DNA of 64,000 bases from DASUPK01 sp963736305 (GCA_963736305.1 CAVTOD010000004.1:124001-188000), one strand, 5' to 3'; positions 8,575 to 17,094 are shown, numbered from the stretch's first letter. Notes: generated from the letters alone by a model not told the origin. Program-made: numbers and translations.

Positions 8575-9471
8575 TCACTTCGCGCCGCGGCTCTCGTACT
8601 TGGCGCAGATCTCGCGCGCCTCCGCGACGTCGTTGTGCATCTGCGCGATCAGCTCCTCGACGCTCGGGAACCGGCGCTCGCCCCTCAGCCGGCTGACGAA
8701 TGCGACCCGCAGGTTCTGGCCGTAGAGATCGCCGTCGAAGTCCAGCAGGTACGACTCGACAAGCAGCCCCCTCCCGGTCTCGAAGGTCGGCCGGATGCCG
8801 ACATTGACCGCCGCAGGGTGCCCGTTGGCGAAGGCGGCGTAGACGCCGTGGCCCGGGACGACCAGACGGTCGTCGGGCACGAGGTTCGCGGTGGGGAAAC
8901 CCAGCTCACGGCCGCGCTGGTCGCCCTCGACCACACGGCCCTCGAGCATGAACGGCGCGCCGAGCGCGCGCATCGCCGCGTCCACCTCCCCGGCGGCGAC
9001 GAGGGCGCGCACTCGCGTAGAGGAGACGGTCTCGCCGTCGACCTCCACCAGCGGAACGATCCGGGTCTCGAACTCCTCACGGCCGGCGAGCATCTGCGGA
9101 TCGCCCTTGGCCCTTGCGCCGAAGCGGAAGTTCTCCCCGACCGAGACGCGCTTCGCGCCCAGCCGTCCGATCAGGATCTCGGAGATGAAGTCATCGGCCG
9201 GGATCTTCATGAACTCCTTGTCGAACGGGATGACGACGAGCTCCTCGACTCCGAGCCCGTCGATGACGTCGCGCTTCACGTCGAAGGGCATGATCAGCTT
9301 CGGCGCAGCGTCCGGGTTGATCACGCTGAGCGGATGCGGATCGAAGGTCAGCACGGTGTCGGCCTCGTCGATCACGGCCTGGTGGCCCTTGTGGACCCCG
9401 TCGAACACGCCGATCGCAACGTGGCGGTCGCGCGGAGTTGCGTCCGGAAGCTTGGTCACCTGAATGCTCAT
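8575..9471 (-). CDS. ribF: Bifunctional riboflavin kinase/FMN adenylyltransferase
   Basis: RibF phosphorylates riboflavin to FMN and adenylates FMN to FAD. The N-terminal nucleotidyltransferase domain has GVFDGVHKGH (residues 22-31), the family nucleotide-binding motif, and the C-terminal riboflavin kinase domain has RELGFPTANL with the PTAN motif that binds ATP and magnesium. Length 298 is close to the usual 300-320. The start overlaps the truB stop by 4 bases, giving the widespread truB-ribF-rpsO order. Confidence 0.96.
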   Translation of the reverse strand: MSIQVTKLPDATPRDRHVAIGVFDGVHKGHQAVIDEADTVLTFDPHPLSVINPDAAPKLIMPFDVKRDVIDGLGVEELVVIPFDKEFMKIPADDFISEILIGRLGAKRVSVGENFRFGARAKGDPQMLAGREEFETRIVPLVEVDGETVSSTRVRALVAAGEVDAAMRALGAPFMLEGRVVEGDQRGRELGFPTANLVPDDRLVVPGHGVYAAFANGHPAAVNVGIRPTFETGRGLLVESYLLDFDGDLYGQNLRVAFVSRLRGERRFPSVEELIAQMHNDVAEAREICAKYESRGAK

Positions 9472-10271
9472 GTCAGAACCACCTCAGGTTGCAGATTCTC
9501 TCCATCCGGCCGCGCGATTGCGATCAGCCGGTCATCGTGGGTGAGTCTCACGTGCTTGGGCGGGACGTCGAAAGGCTCGGCAACCGGCCGGCCGTGCCGC
9601 ACCGCCGTTGCCTCGTCCGAATCGAGCAGGCGCTCGGGCAGGAACTCCATCAGCTCCTCGACCGAGATCTCCTGCCGGGCTTCGTCCGGGATCCGGAGAT
9701 CGCCGATCCCGGTGCGGCGCAGGGTCTCGCAGTAGGCGTCCCCGAGCGTCTCGATCAACGTCCGGATGTAGGTGCCGGACGAGCACTCGACCTCGAAGGT
9801 GGCCCGCTCGGAGTCGCTCTCGAGGAGCTCCGCCCGGTGGATCGTGACCCGCCGGGTCGGCGTCTCCACCGTCTCCCCGCGGTGGGCCTTCTTGTAGAGG
9901 CGCTCGCCTTCGACCTTGACGGCCGAAGTCATCGGGACCTGCTGCTCGATCTCACCGGTGGGAAGCTCGAGCCGGTCGGGGGCCCGCCCCGTTTCCTCCA
10001 GCTCCCCGTCAGGGTCTCCCGTCGAGGAGCGCCAGCCGAGCCGTGCGGTCGCCACATAGGTCTTGGGGAGCTCCAGCAGGTACCGCTGCATGCGGGTCGC
10101 CCTGCCGAGCAGGACGACGAGCAGGCCTGTCGCGAACGGATCGAGAGTGCCGGCGTGGCCGACCTTCCCGCCGCGCTCGCGCCGGATCTCCGCCACGACG
10201 TCGTGAGACGTGACACCGGCCGGCTTGTCGACCAGCAGCCCCCGGGCGGGGGTCGGCTCTGTCTCGGCCAC
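9468..10271 (-). CDS. truB: tRNA pseudouridine(55) synthase
   Basis: TruB makes pseudouridine 55 in the T-loop of most tRNAs. The 267-residue protein opens with GLLVDKPAGVTSHDVV and carries the catalytic aspartate D44 in HAGTLDPFATGLL. The YKKAHRG segment and the CSSGTYIRTL block of the catalytic domain are intact. A short C-terminal PUA-like region follows. It overlaps ribF by 4 bases and follows nrnA by 5. Confidence 0.96.
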   Translation of the reverse strand: MAETEPTPARGLLVDKPAGVTSHDVVAEIRRERGGKVGHAGTLDPFATGLLVVLLGRATRMQRYLLELPKTYVATARLGWRSSTGDPDGELEETGRAPDRLELPTGEIEQQVPMTSAVKVEGERLYKKAHRGETVETPTRRVTIHRAELLESDSERATFEVECSSGTYIRTLIETLGDAYCETLRRTGIGDLRIPDEARQEISVEELMEFLPERLLDSDEATAVRHGRPVAEPFDVPPKHVRLTHDDRLIAIARPDGENLQPEVVLT

Positions 10272-10276
10272 TGTCC

Positions 10277-11278
10277 CTAGGTCTCGAGCTGCGAGTCGAT
10301 CTCGGCGACCAGGAACTCGACGATCTGCTCGTATGGCAGATCGGTGCCGAATCCGGCGGCACGGCGATGGCCACCCCCGCCGTGAACCCGGGCGATCGCT
10401 GAGACGTCGACCTTTCCGTCCGTCGAGCGCATGCTCACCTTGCGGGCGGCGCGGCCATCCTCCTGATCGCGGACGACCGCGGCGGCCGCGGTCCCGTCGA
10501 TGGTGCGCAGGTGGTCGATGACGCCCTCGGTGAGGGCCTCGCTGGCGCCGGTGGCGGCATAGTCGTCGCTGGAGATATAGGTGACCGCGAGGCGGCCGTC
10601 GTCGACCAGCTGGATATTGCCGAGGGCCTGCGCGAGCAGGGTGAGCTTCTCGATGGGGGCATGCTCGTAGAGACGCCTGTAGACGTCGTTGACCTCCACC
10701 CCAGCCTCGATCAGGCCGGCGGCCATCCGGTGAGAGCGAGCGTCGGTATTCTCGTACATGAACTTGCCGGTGTCGGTGACAAGCGCGACGTAGAGCGCGT
10801 TCGCAATTTCCGGCGTGAGCTCCACCCCGAGCAGTCCCGCGAGGTCGTAGATGATCTCCGCGGTGCAGGAAGCGTCGACGTCGACCAGGTTGACGGTGCC
10901 GAAACGAGTGTTGTCGTGGTGGTGATCGACGTTGATCACCTTGGCACCGTCGGTCCGCAGGAAGTCGACGGGCATCCGGTCGATGTTCCCGCAGTCGAGG
11001 AAGACGACGAGGCGGTCGTGGATGTCGGCCGGCGGCTCGTGGAAGACCTCCTCCAGCGGCAGGAACCGATATTCCACCGGCAGCGGAAACTCCTTTGCCG
11101 CCAGGAACATCACCGAGTCCTTGCCGAGGGCCTCCAGGATCCGGTGGGTGGCGAGCAGCGAGCCGAGCGCGTCGCCATCCGGGTTCTCATGCGTGGTCAG
11201 GATGAACCGGTCACCTGCGCGGATTTCCTCTGCGACGAGGTCGAGATCGCTGGTCAAGACTTCGGTCGCTTCCGTCAT
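10277..11278 (-). CDS. nrnA: DHH/DHHA1 phosphoesterase, NrnA-like oligoribonuclease/pAp phosphatase
   Basis: The 333-residue protein has the DHH-family motifs: THENPDGDALGSLLA (motif I), FLDCGN, and the VDHHHDN signature, followed by a C-terminal DHHA1 domain ending in HGGGGHRRAAGF, which binds the nucleotide. This matches NrnA enzymes that degrade nanoRNAs of 2-5 nucleotides and often dephosphorylate 3'-phosphoadenosine 5'-phosphate. Its place between rbfA and truB is a conserved position. The stop of rbfA overlaps its start by 4 bases. Confidence 0.93.
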   Translation of the reverse strand: MTEATEVLTSDLDLVAEEIRAGDRFILTTHENPDGDALGSLLATHRILEALGKDSVMFLAAKEFPLPVEYRFLPLEEVFHEPPADIHDRLVVFLDCGNIDRMPVDFLRTDGAKVINVDHHHDNTRFGTVNLVDVDASCTAEIIYDLAGLLGVELTPEIANALYVALVTDTGKFMYENTDARSHRMAAGLIEAGVEVNDVYRRLYEHAPIEKLTLLAQALGNIQLVDDGRLAVTYISSDDYAATGASEALTEGVIDHLRTIDGTAAAAVVRDQEDGRAARKVSMRSTDGKVDVSAIARVHGGGGHRRAAGFGTDLPYEQIVEFLVAEIDSQLET

Positions 11279-11610
11279 TCGTCCTCGAGGAGGCGCGTGA
11301 TCCGGTCGCCGCGCTCCACCGTGTCGTCGTACTCGAAGGTCAGGGTCGGAGTCCGCTTCATGCGCATGCCGTTCGCGATCTTCGACTGGAGGACCCCGTG
11401 GGAGGACCGCAGCCCCTCGAGCGAGCTCTCCCGCTCCTCCTCGGAACCGAGCACGCTGACGTACACGCGGGCAGCGCGCAGGTCGGGAGTGGTGTCAACG
11501 TCGGTCACGGTCACGAATCCGATTCGCGGGTCCTTGAGCTCAGTAGCTATCGCATCGCCGAGGATCTCTCGAATCGCCTCGTTGACGCGCCGCATCCGGG
11601 CGGTCCCCAT
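11275..11610 (-). CDS. rbfA: 30S ribosome-binding factor A
   Basis: RbfA binds the immature 30S subunit and helps 16S rRNA 5' processing. The protein has the KH-like core: RMRRVNEAIREILGDAIA, DPRIGFVTVTDV, and the RRTP-like MRMKRTPTLTFEYDDT segment. A longer frame opens with TTG at 11643, but the ATG at 11610 places the family N-terminus (MGTARMRRVNE) correctly, giving 111 residues; the ATG five codons later is also possible. It overlaps nrnA by 4 bases. Confidence 0.92.
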   Translation of the reverse strand: MGTARMRRVNEAIREILGDAIATELKDPRIGFVTVTDVDTTPDLRAARVYVSVLGSEEERESSLEGLRSSHGVLQSKIANGMRMKRTPTLTFEYDDTVERGDRITRLLEDE

Positions 11611-11672
11611 TCCGGGCGACGATAACAGCAGATGCTCAAGCAACTCAGGCGGCCCTCACAGAAAGAACCAAG

Positions 11673-11972
11673 TCAGTCGCGGATATCACGCAGGCTGAGC
11701 AGGTCCCGCTCGACCACGCATCCCTCCGGGCAGCGACTCTCGACGTACCGGACGAGGCCGTCCGCCCGATCCGAGATAGCGCCGTCGCCGACGAGTGCGC
11801 AGAGCAGCACGGAGCGCTGCCACTTGTCGTGTCCGTCGATCTCGGCGACCGAGGCCCCGAAACGGCGGCGGACAGATTCCTTCAGCGACTTGACGAGCTT
11901 GCGCTTGCCCTTCAGGTCGTGAACTTCGCCGAAATGCAGACGAATCTCGATCAGCTCGACGAACGCGGTCAT
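11673..11972 (-). CDS. YlxP-like DUF503 family protein
   Basis: A 99-residue protein of the DUF503/YlxP family, normally found between infB and rbfA, as here. The sequence shows a ferredoxin-like alternation with DLKGKRKLVKSLKESVRRRF and the family's conserved WQRSVL stretch. A longer in-frame reading reaches into infB, but the ATG at 11972 gives the usual length and lies 22 bases after the infB stop. The biochemical role is not established; the context suggests ribosome assembly or translation. Confidence 0.9.
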   Translation of the reverse strand: MTAFVELIEIRLHFGEVHDLKGKRKLVKSLKESVRRRFGASVAEIDGHDKWQRSVLLCALVGDGAISDRADGLVRYVESRCPEGCVVERDLLSLRDIRD

Positions 11973-11994
11973 ACCCGAGCCTAGCGCCGCGGCG

Positions 11995-14223
11995 CTAGGA
12001 CTCGAGCGTCTTCTCGACCTGGCGCGTCTCGAAGAACTCGAGGACGTCGCCCTCCTTGACGTCCGCGTAGCCCTCGAGCACGATGCCGCACTCCTGGCCC
12101 TCGTCCACCTCGTTGACGTTGTCCTTGAAGCGCCGTAGCGAGCCGAGCTTGCCGGTCCAGATGATGGTGCCGTCGCGGACCAACCGGACGCTGGCGCCGC
12201 GGGTGACCTTGCCGTCGGTGACGAGGCAGCCCGCAATCGTGCCGACGCGGGAGGCCTTGAAGGTCTGCTTGATCTCGGCCTGGCCGACGGTCTCCTCGAC
12301 TTCCTCGGGCTCGAGCATGCCCTCCATCGCCGCGCGGAGCTCCTCGGTGACCTTGTAGATCACGGTGTAGGTGCGGATGTCGACACCCTCCTGCTCCGCG
12401 GCGCGGCGGGCGTCCGCCAGCGGCCGGACGTTGAAGCCGATGATCACCGCGTCGGAGGCCGAGGCCAGCATGACGTCGGACTCGTTGATCCCGCCCGTCT
12501 GGGCGTGGATGACGTTGACCGGCACCTGCTCCTGCGGCAGCTTGGCGATCTCGTCCTCGAGCGCCTCCAGCGAGCCGGAGACGTCGGCCTTCAAGACGAT
12601 GTTGAGCTCCTGGAGCTGGCCCTCGCTGGCCCTCTGGAAGACCTCCTCCAGGGTGACCTTGCGCGCCTGGCGGCGGGCGAGCTGCTCGGTCTTGAGGCGC
12701 GTCTCGCGCTCCTGCGCGAGCGAACGCGCCTTGCGCTCGTTCTCGACCACCTGGACGTGCTCGCCGGCCTCGCAGACTCCGTCGAAGCCGAGGACCTCAA
12801 CCGGCATGCCGGGCGTGGCCTCCTGGACCCGGTCGCCCTTGTCGTCGAGCATCGCCCGCACCTTGCCCCAGACGGGGCCGGCGACGACGGCGTCTCCAAT
12901 GCGCAGGGTGCCGCGCTGCACCAGGACCCCGGTGACCGGTCCGCGTCCCGGATCGAGGCGAGATTCGACGACCGTGCCCGAGGCCGGTACGTCGGGGTTG
13001 GCCGAGAGCTCCTCGAGGTCGGTGACCAGCAGAATCATCTCGATCAGGTTGTCGAGTCCGTCCTTGGTCTTCGCCGAGACGTCGGCGAAGACCGTGTCGC
13101 CGCCCCACTCCTCGGGATTGAGCTCCTGCTGTGCAAGTTCGGTGCGGACGCGGTTTGGATCCGCGCCCTCCTTGTCGACCTTGTTGACCGCGACCAGGAT
13201 CGGCACCCCGGCTGCGCGAGCGTGGTCGATTGCCTCCACTGTCTGGGGCATAACCCCGTCGTCGGCGGCGACCACGATCACGGCCACGTCGGTGACGCTG
13301 GCGCCGCGGGCGCGCATCGCGGTGAAGGCCTCGTGGCCCGGCGTGTCGAGGAAGGTGAGCGTCTTGCCGTCGTGGTTCACCTGGTACGCACCGATGTGCT
13401 GGGTGATCCCTCCGGCCTCGCCGGCCGCGACCTGGGTCTGCCGGATCGCGTCGAGCAGCGAGGTCTTGCCGTGGTCGACGTGGCCCATCACCGTGACCAC
13501 CGGCGGCCGATCGACCAGATCGTCTTCGTCGTCCTCCTCGACGACCGGCGCCTCGACCTCCTCCTGAGCCGCCGTGACGATCTCGATCTTGCGGTCGAAC
13601 TCCTTGGCGATCGACTCGACCGACTCGTCGGTGAGCGTCTGGGTGAGGGTCGCCATCTCACCGTCCTTCATCAAGGCCTTGATCACCTCGGCGGCCGAAA
13701 GGCCCAGGCTCTCCGCGACCTCACGAACGGTCGCGCCCGAGTTCACCTTGATCGGCGGCTGTTCCTCCGGCTGCTTCAGCTCCCTGTCACTGGGCTCCTC
13801 CAGCAACGGGCGGCGGCGGCGACCGCCGCGGCGGCGCGGTGGCCGGGGCGGCGGCTGAGTCTTCGCGATGTGGTCGCGCCGCGCGGCCTGCGAGTCGATC
13901 ACGACGCGGCGACGGCGCTTGGGGCCGGCCTTCTTGGCGCCATCCGCGGCCGGCTTGGGCTCGGCCTTCGCTGGCCCGGGGCCGTTCGCCTTCGGCGCGG
14001 GTGCATCGGCCTTCTTCGGAGCCGCGGCGGGCTCGGCCTTTGTCTTGGTCGCGGTGGCCGACGCTCCGTCGCCCGAGGACTTCAACGCCGCCAGGGCGTC
14101 CGATTCCTCGACGCTCGACTGAGCGGCCTTGGCCTCGACGCCGGCGGCCTTGAGCTTTGCCAGCAGCTCCTTGCTGCTCAGGCCCTGGGCCTTCGCGATC
14201 TCGTGTACGCGCTTCTTCGCCAT
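11995..14223 (-). CDS. infB: Translation initiation factor IF-2
   Basis: IF-2 is the GTPase that brings initiator tRNA to the 30S subunit and drives subunit joining. The 742-residue protein has an N-terminal IF2N helix (RVHEIAKAQGLSSKELLAKL), a low-complexity Ala/Pro/Lys linker, a second IF2N domain near 160-210, then the G domain with GHVDHGKT at 247-254, DTPGHEAF and NKVD, followed by the domain II, III and IV regions. The arginine-rich patches around 101-107 and 126-139 could bind RNA. It follows nusA by 3 bases; the ylxR gene often found between them is absent. Confidence 0.97.
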   Translation of the reverse strand: MAKKRVHEIAKAQGLSSKELLAKLKAAGVEAKAAQSSVEESDALAALKSSGDGASATATKTKAEPAAAPKKADAPAPKANGPGPAKAEPKPAADGAKKAGPKRRRRVVIDSQAARRDHIAKTQPPPRPPRRRGGRRRRPLLEEPSDRELKQPEEQPPIKVNSGATVREVAESLGLSAAEVIKALMKDGEMATLTQTLTDESVESIAKEFDRKIEIVTAAQEEVEAPVVEEDDEDDLVDRPPVVTVMGHVDHGKTSLLDAIRQTQVAAGEAGGITQHIGAYQVNHDGKTLTFLDTPGHEAFTAMRARGASVTDVAVIVVAADDGVMPQTVEAIDHARAAGVPILVAVNKVDKEGADPNRVRTELAQQELNPEEWGGDTVFADVSAKTKDGLDNLIEMILLVTDLEELSANPDVPASGTVVESRLDPGRGPVTGVLVQRGTLRIGDAVVAGPVWGKVRAMLDDKGDRVQEATPGMPVEVLGFDGVCEAGEHVQVVENERKARSLAQERETRLKTEQLARRQARKVTLEEVFQRASEGQLQELNIVLKADVSGSLEALEDEIAKLPQEQVPVNVIHAQTGGINESDVMLASASDAVIIGFNVRPLADARRAAEQEGVDIRTYTVIYKVTEELRAAMEGMLEPEEVEETVGQAEIKQTFKASRVGTIAGCLVTDGKVTRGASVRLVRDGTIIWTGKLGSLRRFKDNVNEVDEGQECGIVLEGYADVKEGDVLEFFETRQVEKTLES

Positions 14224-14226
14224 CTC

Positions 14227-15972
14227 CTAGTCGGTCTGCTCCTCGCCGGCGGGCACTGTTGCGCTCTCGGGCTCGGCGCCGTCCTCTGATCCCTCGGTTG
14301 CCTCGCCGTGGGCGCCCTCGCCGTCGGACTCCGGCTCCAGGATCTGCTCGGGTCCCTCGGCGTCGTCGCCGGCGTCTGGGACCTCGGCCTCCTCGGCCTC
14401 CACCGGGGGAGCCTCCTCGGCCTCCGCGGCGGGAGCCTCCTCGACGTCCTCCGCGGGGGCTTCCTCGGTGTCGCCTGGCTCCTCGCCGTCGCCTGGCTCC
14501 TCGGCCTCGGCGGGCTCGTCGGCCTCCGGCTCCTCCGCCTCGGCGTTCTCGTCGAACTGGCTCTCGGCCTTCTCGACGATCGCCTTGACGGTGGCATCGT
14601 CGCCGGCGCCGTTCGTAAGGGTCGCGACCTCCTCGTCGCTCAGCGGGCTCAGCACCGCGACCTGATTGGTGCTGAAGCGGCCGAGCGCCTGGTGCGTCGG
14701 AAGGCCGCAGAACTGCGAACCCTGCAGCGCGGCGTTGGGGCAGCGGCGGCCGGTGGTCATCACGGCCATGCAGCGGCCGTCGGCGGCCTCCTCGCCCTCG
14801 TATTCGATGTCGTCCTCCTGCTGCGCGAAATCGGTCTCGGAGGTGATGTCCACCTTCCAGCCCGTCAGGCGGGCGGCGAGGCGGGCGTTCTGGCCGTCCC
14901 GGCCGATGGCGAGCGAAAGCTGGTCGTCCGGGACGATGACCGTCGCCTCCTTGGTCTCGTCGTCGACGAGCACCTCGCGGACGCGTGCCGGGGAGAGCGC
15001 CTTGGCGACGAACCGGGCGGGCTCGTCGTTGTAGGGAATGATGTCGATCTTCTCGCCGCGGAGCTCGGAGACGACCATGCGGACGCGCGAACCGCGCGGC
15101 CCGACGCAGGCGCCGACCGGGTCCACGCCGTCGGCGTGCGAGACCACCGCGATCTTCGAGCGCCAGCCAGGCTCACGGGCGACGCCCGTGATCTCGACCA
15201 GCTTGTCGGCGATCTCGGGGACCTCCAGCTCGAAAAGCTTCTTGATCAGCTCGGGGTTGCGGCGGGAGACGACGATGCTCGGGCCCTTGGTGTCGGCCGA
15301 GACGTCGGTGATCACGGCCTTGACGCGCATGCCGTGGTCGTAGCGCTCGTTGTAGACCTGCTCGGAGCGAGGGAGAAGCGCCTCGACCCGCTCGCGGAGC
15401 TGGACCAGCGTGTAGCGGTTGTCGGACTGCTGGATGATCCCGGTGACCAGCTCGCCGACGCGGTCCTTGTACTCCTCGAACATCATGCCCCGCTCGGCCT
15501 CGCGGATCCGCTGAAGGATCACCTGCTTGGCGGTCTGGGCGGCGATGCGCCCGAAGTCATCCGGAGTGACGTCCTGGGTCTTGATCTGGTCCATGTAGGG
15601 CTCGAGGCGCTCGGGCTCGAGCTCTTCCTCCTCGGGCTCGCGGCGCTCGCCCGTCTCGGGGTCGACGCTCGGGCCGGTCGTCTGGATCTCCGGCACGGGC
15701 TCGCCTGCCGCCTCCGCGGCTTCGGCGGCCTGGAGCTGCTCCTCGAACTGCTCGTCGAGCAGGCGCTTCTCGAGATCCTCCGGGACGATCAGCTCATGGA
15801 CGCGGAAGTCGGCGCTCGAGTGGTCGAGCTCGACCTTCGCGTACTTGGCGGCGCCGGGGGTCTTCTTGTAGGCGGAGAGGAGCGCGTCCTGAAGGGCGTC
15901 CATCAGGGTGTCAGCCGCAATCCCCTTCTCCTGCTCGAGCATCTTTACGGCATCGACGATTTCCTGGGTCAT
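14227..15972 (-). CDS. nusA: Transcription termination/antitermination protein NusA with zinc-type insert and acidic tail
   Basis: NusA binds RNA polymerase and modulates pausing, termination and antitermination. Domains: N-terminal polymerase-binding domain (1-165) with an acidic insert at about 80-125, S1 (about 168-240), KH1 with VDPVGACVGPRGSRVRMV (283-300), KH2 with PDDQLSLAIGRDGQNARL (348-365). Beyond KH2 is an unusual addition: C401-x9-C411-x10-C422-x4-H427, a CCCH pattern that looks zinc-binding, then about 130 residues rich in Glu, Ala and Pro. At 581 residues it is much longer than typical actinobacterial NusA. It overlaps rimP by 4 bases. Confidence 0.96.
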   Translation of the reverse strand: MTQEIVDAVKMLEQEKGIAADTLMDALQDALLSAYKKTPGAAKYAKVELDHSSADFRVHELIVPEDLEKRLLDEQFEEQLQAAEAAEAAGEPVPEIQTTGPSVDPETGERREPEEEELEPERLEPYMDQIKTQDVTPDDFGRIAAQTAKQVILQRIREAERGMMFEEYKDRVGELVTGIIQQSDNRYTLVQLRERVEALLPRSEQVYNERYDHGMRVKAVITDVSADTKGPSIVVSRRNPELIKKLFELEVPEIADKLVEITGVAREPGWRSKIAVVSHADGVDPVGACVGPRGSRVRMVVSELRGEKIDIIPYNDEPARFVAKALSPARVREVLVDDETKEATVIVPDDQLSLAIGRDGQNARLAARLTGWKVDITSETDFAQQEDDIEYEGEEAADGRCMAVMTTGRRCPNAALQGSQFCGLPTHQALGRFSTNQVAVLSPLSDEEVATLTNGAGDDATVKAIVEKAESQFDENAEAEEPEADEPAEAEEPGDGEEPGDTEEAPAEDVEEAPAAEAEEAPPVEAEEAEVPDAGDDAEGPEQILEPESDGEGAHGEATEGSEDGAEPESATVPAGEEQTD

Positions 15973-16460
15973 GGCTTCACCCCTTCGTTCGCGGGTTGTG
16001 GACGGGGGACGGAACCGCCTGCCAGGCGCTCACCCTCCGGGACAAGATTTGAACGGCGGACGCTCTGCAATGGAATGGTGACCGCACCGTCGGGAGCCTC
16101 GACGCTGACTCGCTCGTCATCCGCGGCGGTCAGGGTGCCCGTGAAACTGTTCCGCCCGGCGATCTCCTCGCTCGTCTTGACGCGGACCCGGTTGCCGAGA
16201 AAGCGGCGGAAGTGCTCGGGCTTGGTGAGTGGCCGCTCGGGCCCGGGCGAAGAGACCTCAAGCGACCAGTCCTCGAGCAGATCCCGAAGCGCGCCGGTGA
16301 CCCGCTCGCAGAGGGCGATGTCGACGCCGTCCGGGCTGTCGATCACCAACCGCAGCCGCTCGGCCGCGGGACGGTCGAGCGCGAGCAGCTCGACGTCCGG
16401 CTCCTGATCGTGGAGCCGGGTCTCGACTGTCTTCTGTATCTGCGTGAGTTCTGCGTCCAT
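15969..16460 (-). CDS. rimP: Ribosome maturation factor RimP
   Basis: RimP assists 30S subunit maturation. The 163-residue protein has the family core block LEVSSPGPERPLTKPEHFRRFLG around residues 67-89, the most conserved part, followed by the SH3-like C-terminal domain with FTGTLTAADDERVSVEA. It is the first gene of the rimP-nusA-infB operon. The ATG at 16460 comes only 10 bases after the T run of a strong hairpin, so the terminator sits directly on the 5' side of the gene. Confidence 0.95.
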   Translation of the reverse strand: MDAELTQIQKTVETRLHDQEPDVELLALDRPAAERLRLVIDSPDGVDIALCERVTGALRDLLEDWSLEVSSPGPERPLTKPEHFRRFLGNRVRVKTSEEIAGRNSFTGTLTAADDERVSVEAPDGAVTIPLQSVRRSNLVPEGERLAGGSVPRPQPANEGVKP

Positions 16461-16470
16461 TTATGGGCCC

Positions 16471-16495
16471 AAAAAAAGGCGGGCGCTCGCCCACC
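16471..16495 (-). terminator. Intrinsic terminator/attenuator in the rimP-nusA-infB leader
   Basis: On the minus strand GGTGGGC pairs with GCCCGCC (7 pairs, one G-T) around a 4-base GAGC loop, and is followed at once by seven T residues, ending 10 bases before the rimP ATG. It lies downstream of the predicted promoter at 16536-16564, so it would end transcripts before the operon unless bypassed. Upstream, ACCTTT (in 16516-16527) can pair with AAAGGT at 16494-16499, giving a possible competing structure. A NusA-sensitive self-control switch is a reasonable inference. Confidence 0.8.
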
Positions 16496-16535
16496 TTTCG
16501 ACCTGCGGTTAGGTGCGAAAAAAGGTTCCGAAGCG

Positions 16536-16564
16536 AGTATAGCCCTGGCTCACGCACGCGCCAA
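16536..16564 (-). promoter_or_regulatory. Predicted promoter of rimP-nusA-infB operon
   Basis: A -35 box TTGGCG (16559-16564) and a -10 box TATACT (16536-16541) are separated by exactly 17 bases on the minus strand. Transcription should start near 16529, giving a leader of about 70 bases that contains the terminator at 16471-16495. The match is better than anything else in this intergenic region. Confidence 0.65.
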
Positions 16565-16632
16565 GCGGCCGCGTCCCGGCGAAATCCTGTTTCCCATTCG
16601 TGGTGGGACATAGGCCGCGGGATCGAACCGGG

Positions 16633-16671
16633 TTGGCGCCTTCTTCCGGCATAGCCGGAATAGCTCGCCAA
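16633..16671 (+). repeat. 39-bp nested palindromic repeat, copy 1
   Basis: The element has the regular layout 6-5-6-5-6-5-6: outer arms TTGGCG and CGCCAA, inner arms TTCCGG and CCGGAA, each separated by 5 bases. It lies 6 bases beyond the dtd stop codon and upstream of the rimP promoter. Two diverged copies (48379-48417 and 49270-49308) flank the AbiEi/DUF559 gene; this copy matches the 49270 copy at 31 of 39 positions when that copy is read on the minus strand. Confidence 0.75.
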
Positions 16672-16677
16672 CTCGAC

Positions 16678-17094
16678 TCAGACCTCGAGCATCACGGTGA
16701 CCGGCCCGTCGTTGATCAGCGCGACGCCCATGCAGGCCCCGAAGATGCCCTTCTTCGCGCCGGCCCGCTCGCAGAAACGGTCGTACAGCGGCTCCGCCTG
16801 ATCGCCCGGCGCCGCCTTGATGTAGCTCGGGCGTGTGCCCTTCGTGGTCTCGCCGTAGAGCGTGAACTGGCTGACGCAGAGGATCTCGCGATCGCCGAGC
16901 GGCTCGTTCATCTTCCCCTCAGCGTCGTCGAAGATCCGCAGGGCGCGCACCTTCTCCGCGAGCCGGTCCGCCTCGGCCTCGGTGTCATCGCGCGAGACGC
17001 CGAGCAGCACCAGCATTCCGGGGCCGATCTGCGCGACCCGCTCCCCCTCCACGTCGACGGCCGCCTGGCTGACGCGCTGGACCAGGGCTCTCAC
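16678..17094 (-). CDS. dtd: D-aminoacyl-tRNA deacylase
   Basis: DTD removes D-amino acids (and glycine) mischarged onto tRNA. The start is the GTG at 17094, which gives the family N-terminus VRALVQRVSQAAV and 138 residues; the longer open frame runs through the neighbouring gene. Both active-site motifs are present: SQFTLYG in the middle and NDGPVTVMLEV at the C-terminus (the Gly-cisPro motif). It overlaps the arginase-family gene stop by 4 bases (GTGA). Confidence 0.95.
   Translation of the reverse strand: MRALVQRVSQAAVDVEGERVAQIGPGMLVLLGVSRDDTEAEADRLAEKVRALRIFDDAEGKMNEPLGDREILCVSQFTLYGETTKGTRPSYIKAAPGDQAEPLYDRFCERAGAKKGIFGACMGVALINDGPVTVMLEV

Noticed and set aside
11673..12236. Extended 187-codon start for the YlxP-like gene
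   Set aside because: The additional N-terminal part lies inside infB in another frame and is Ser/Arg-rich; ATG 11972 gives the family length.
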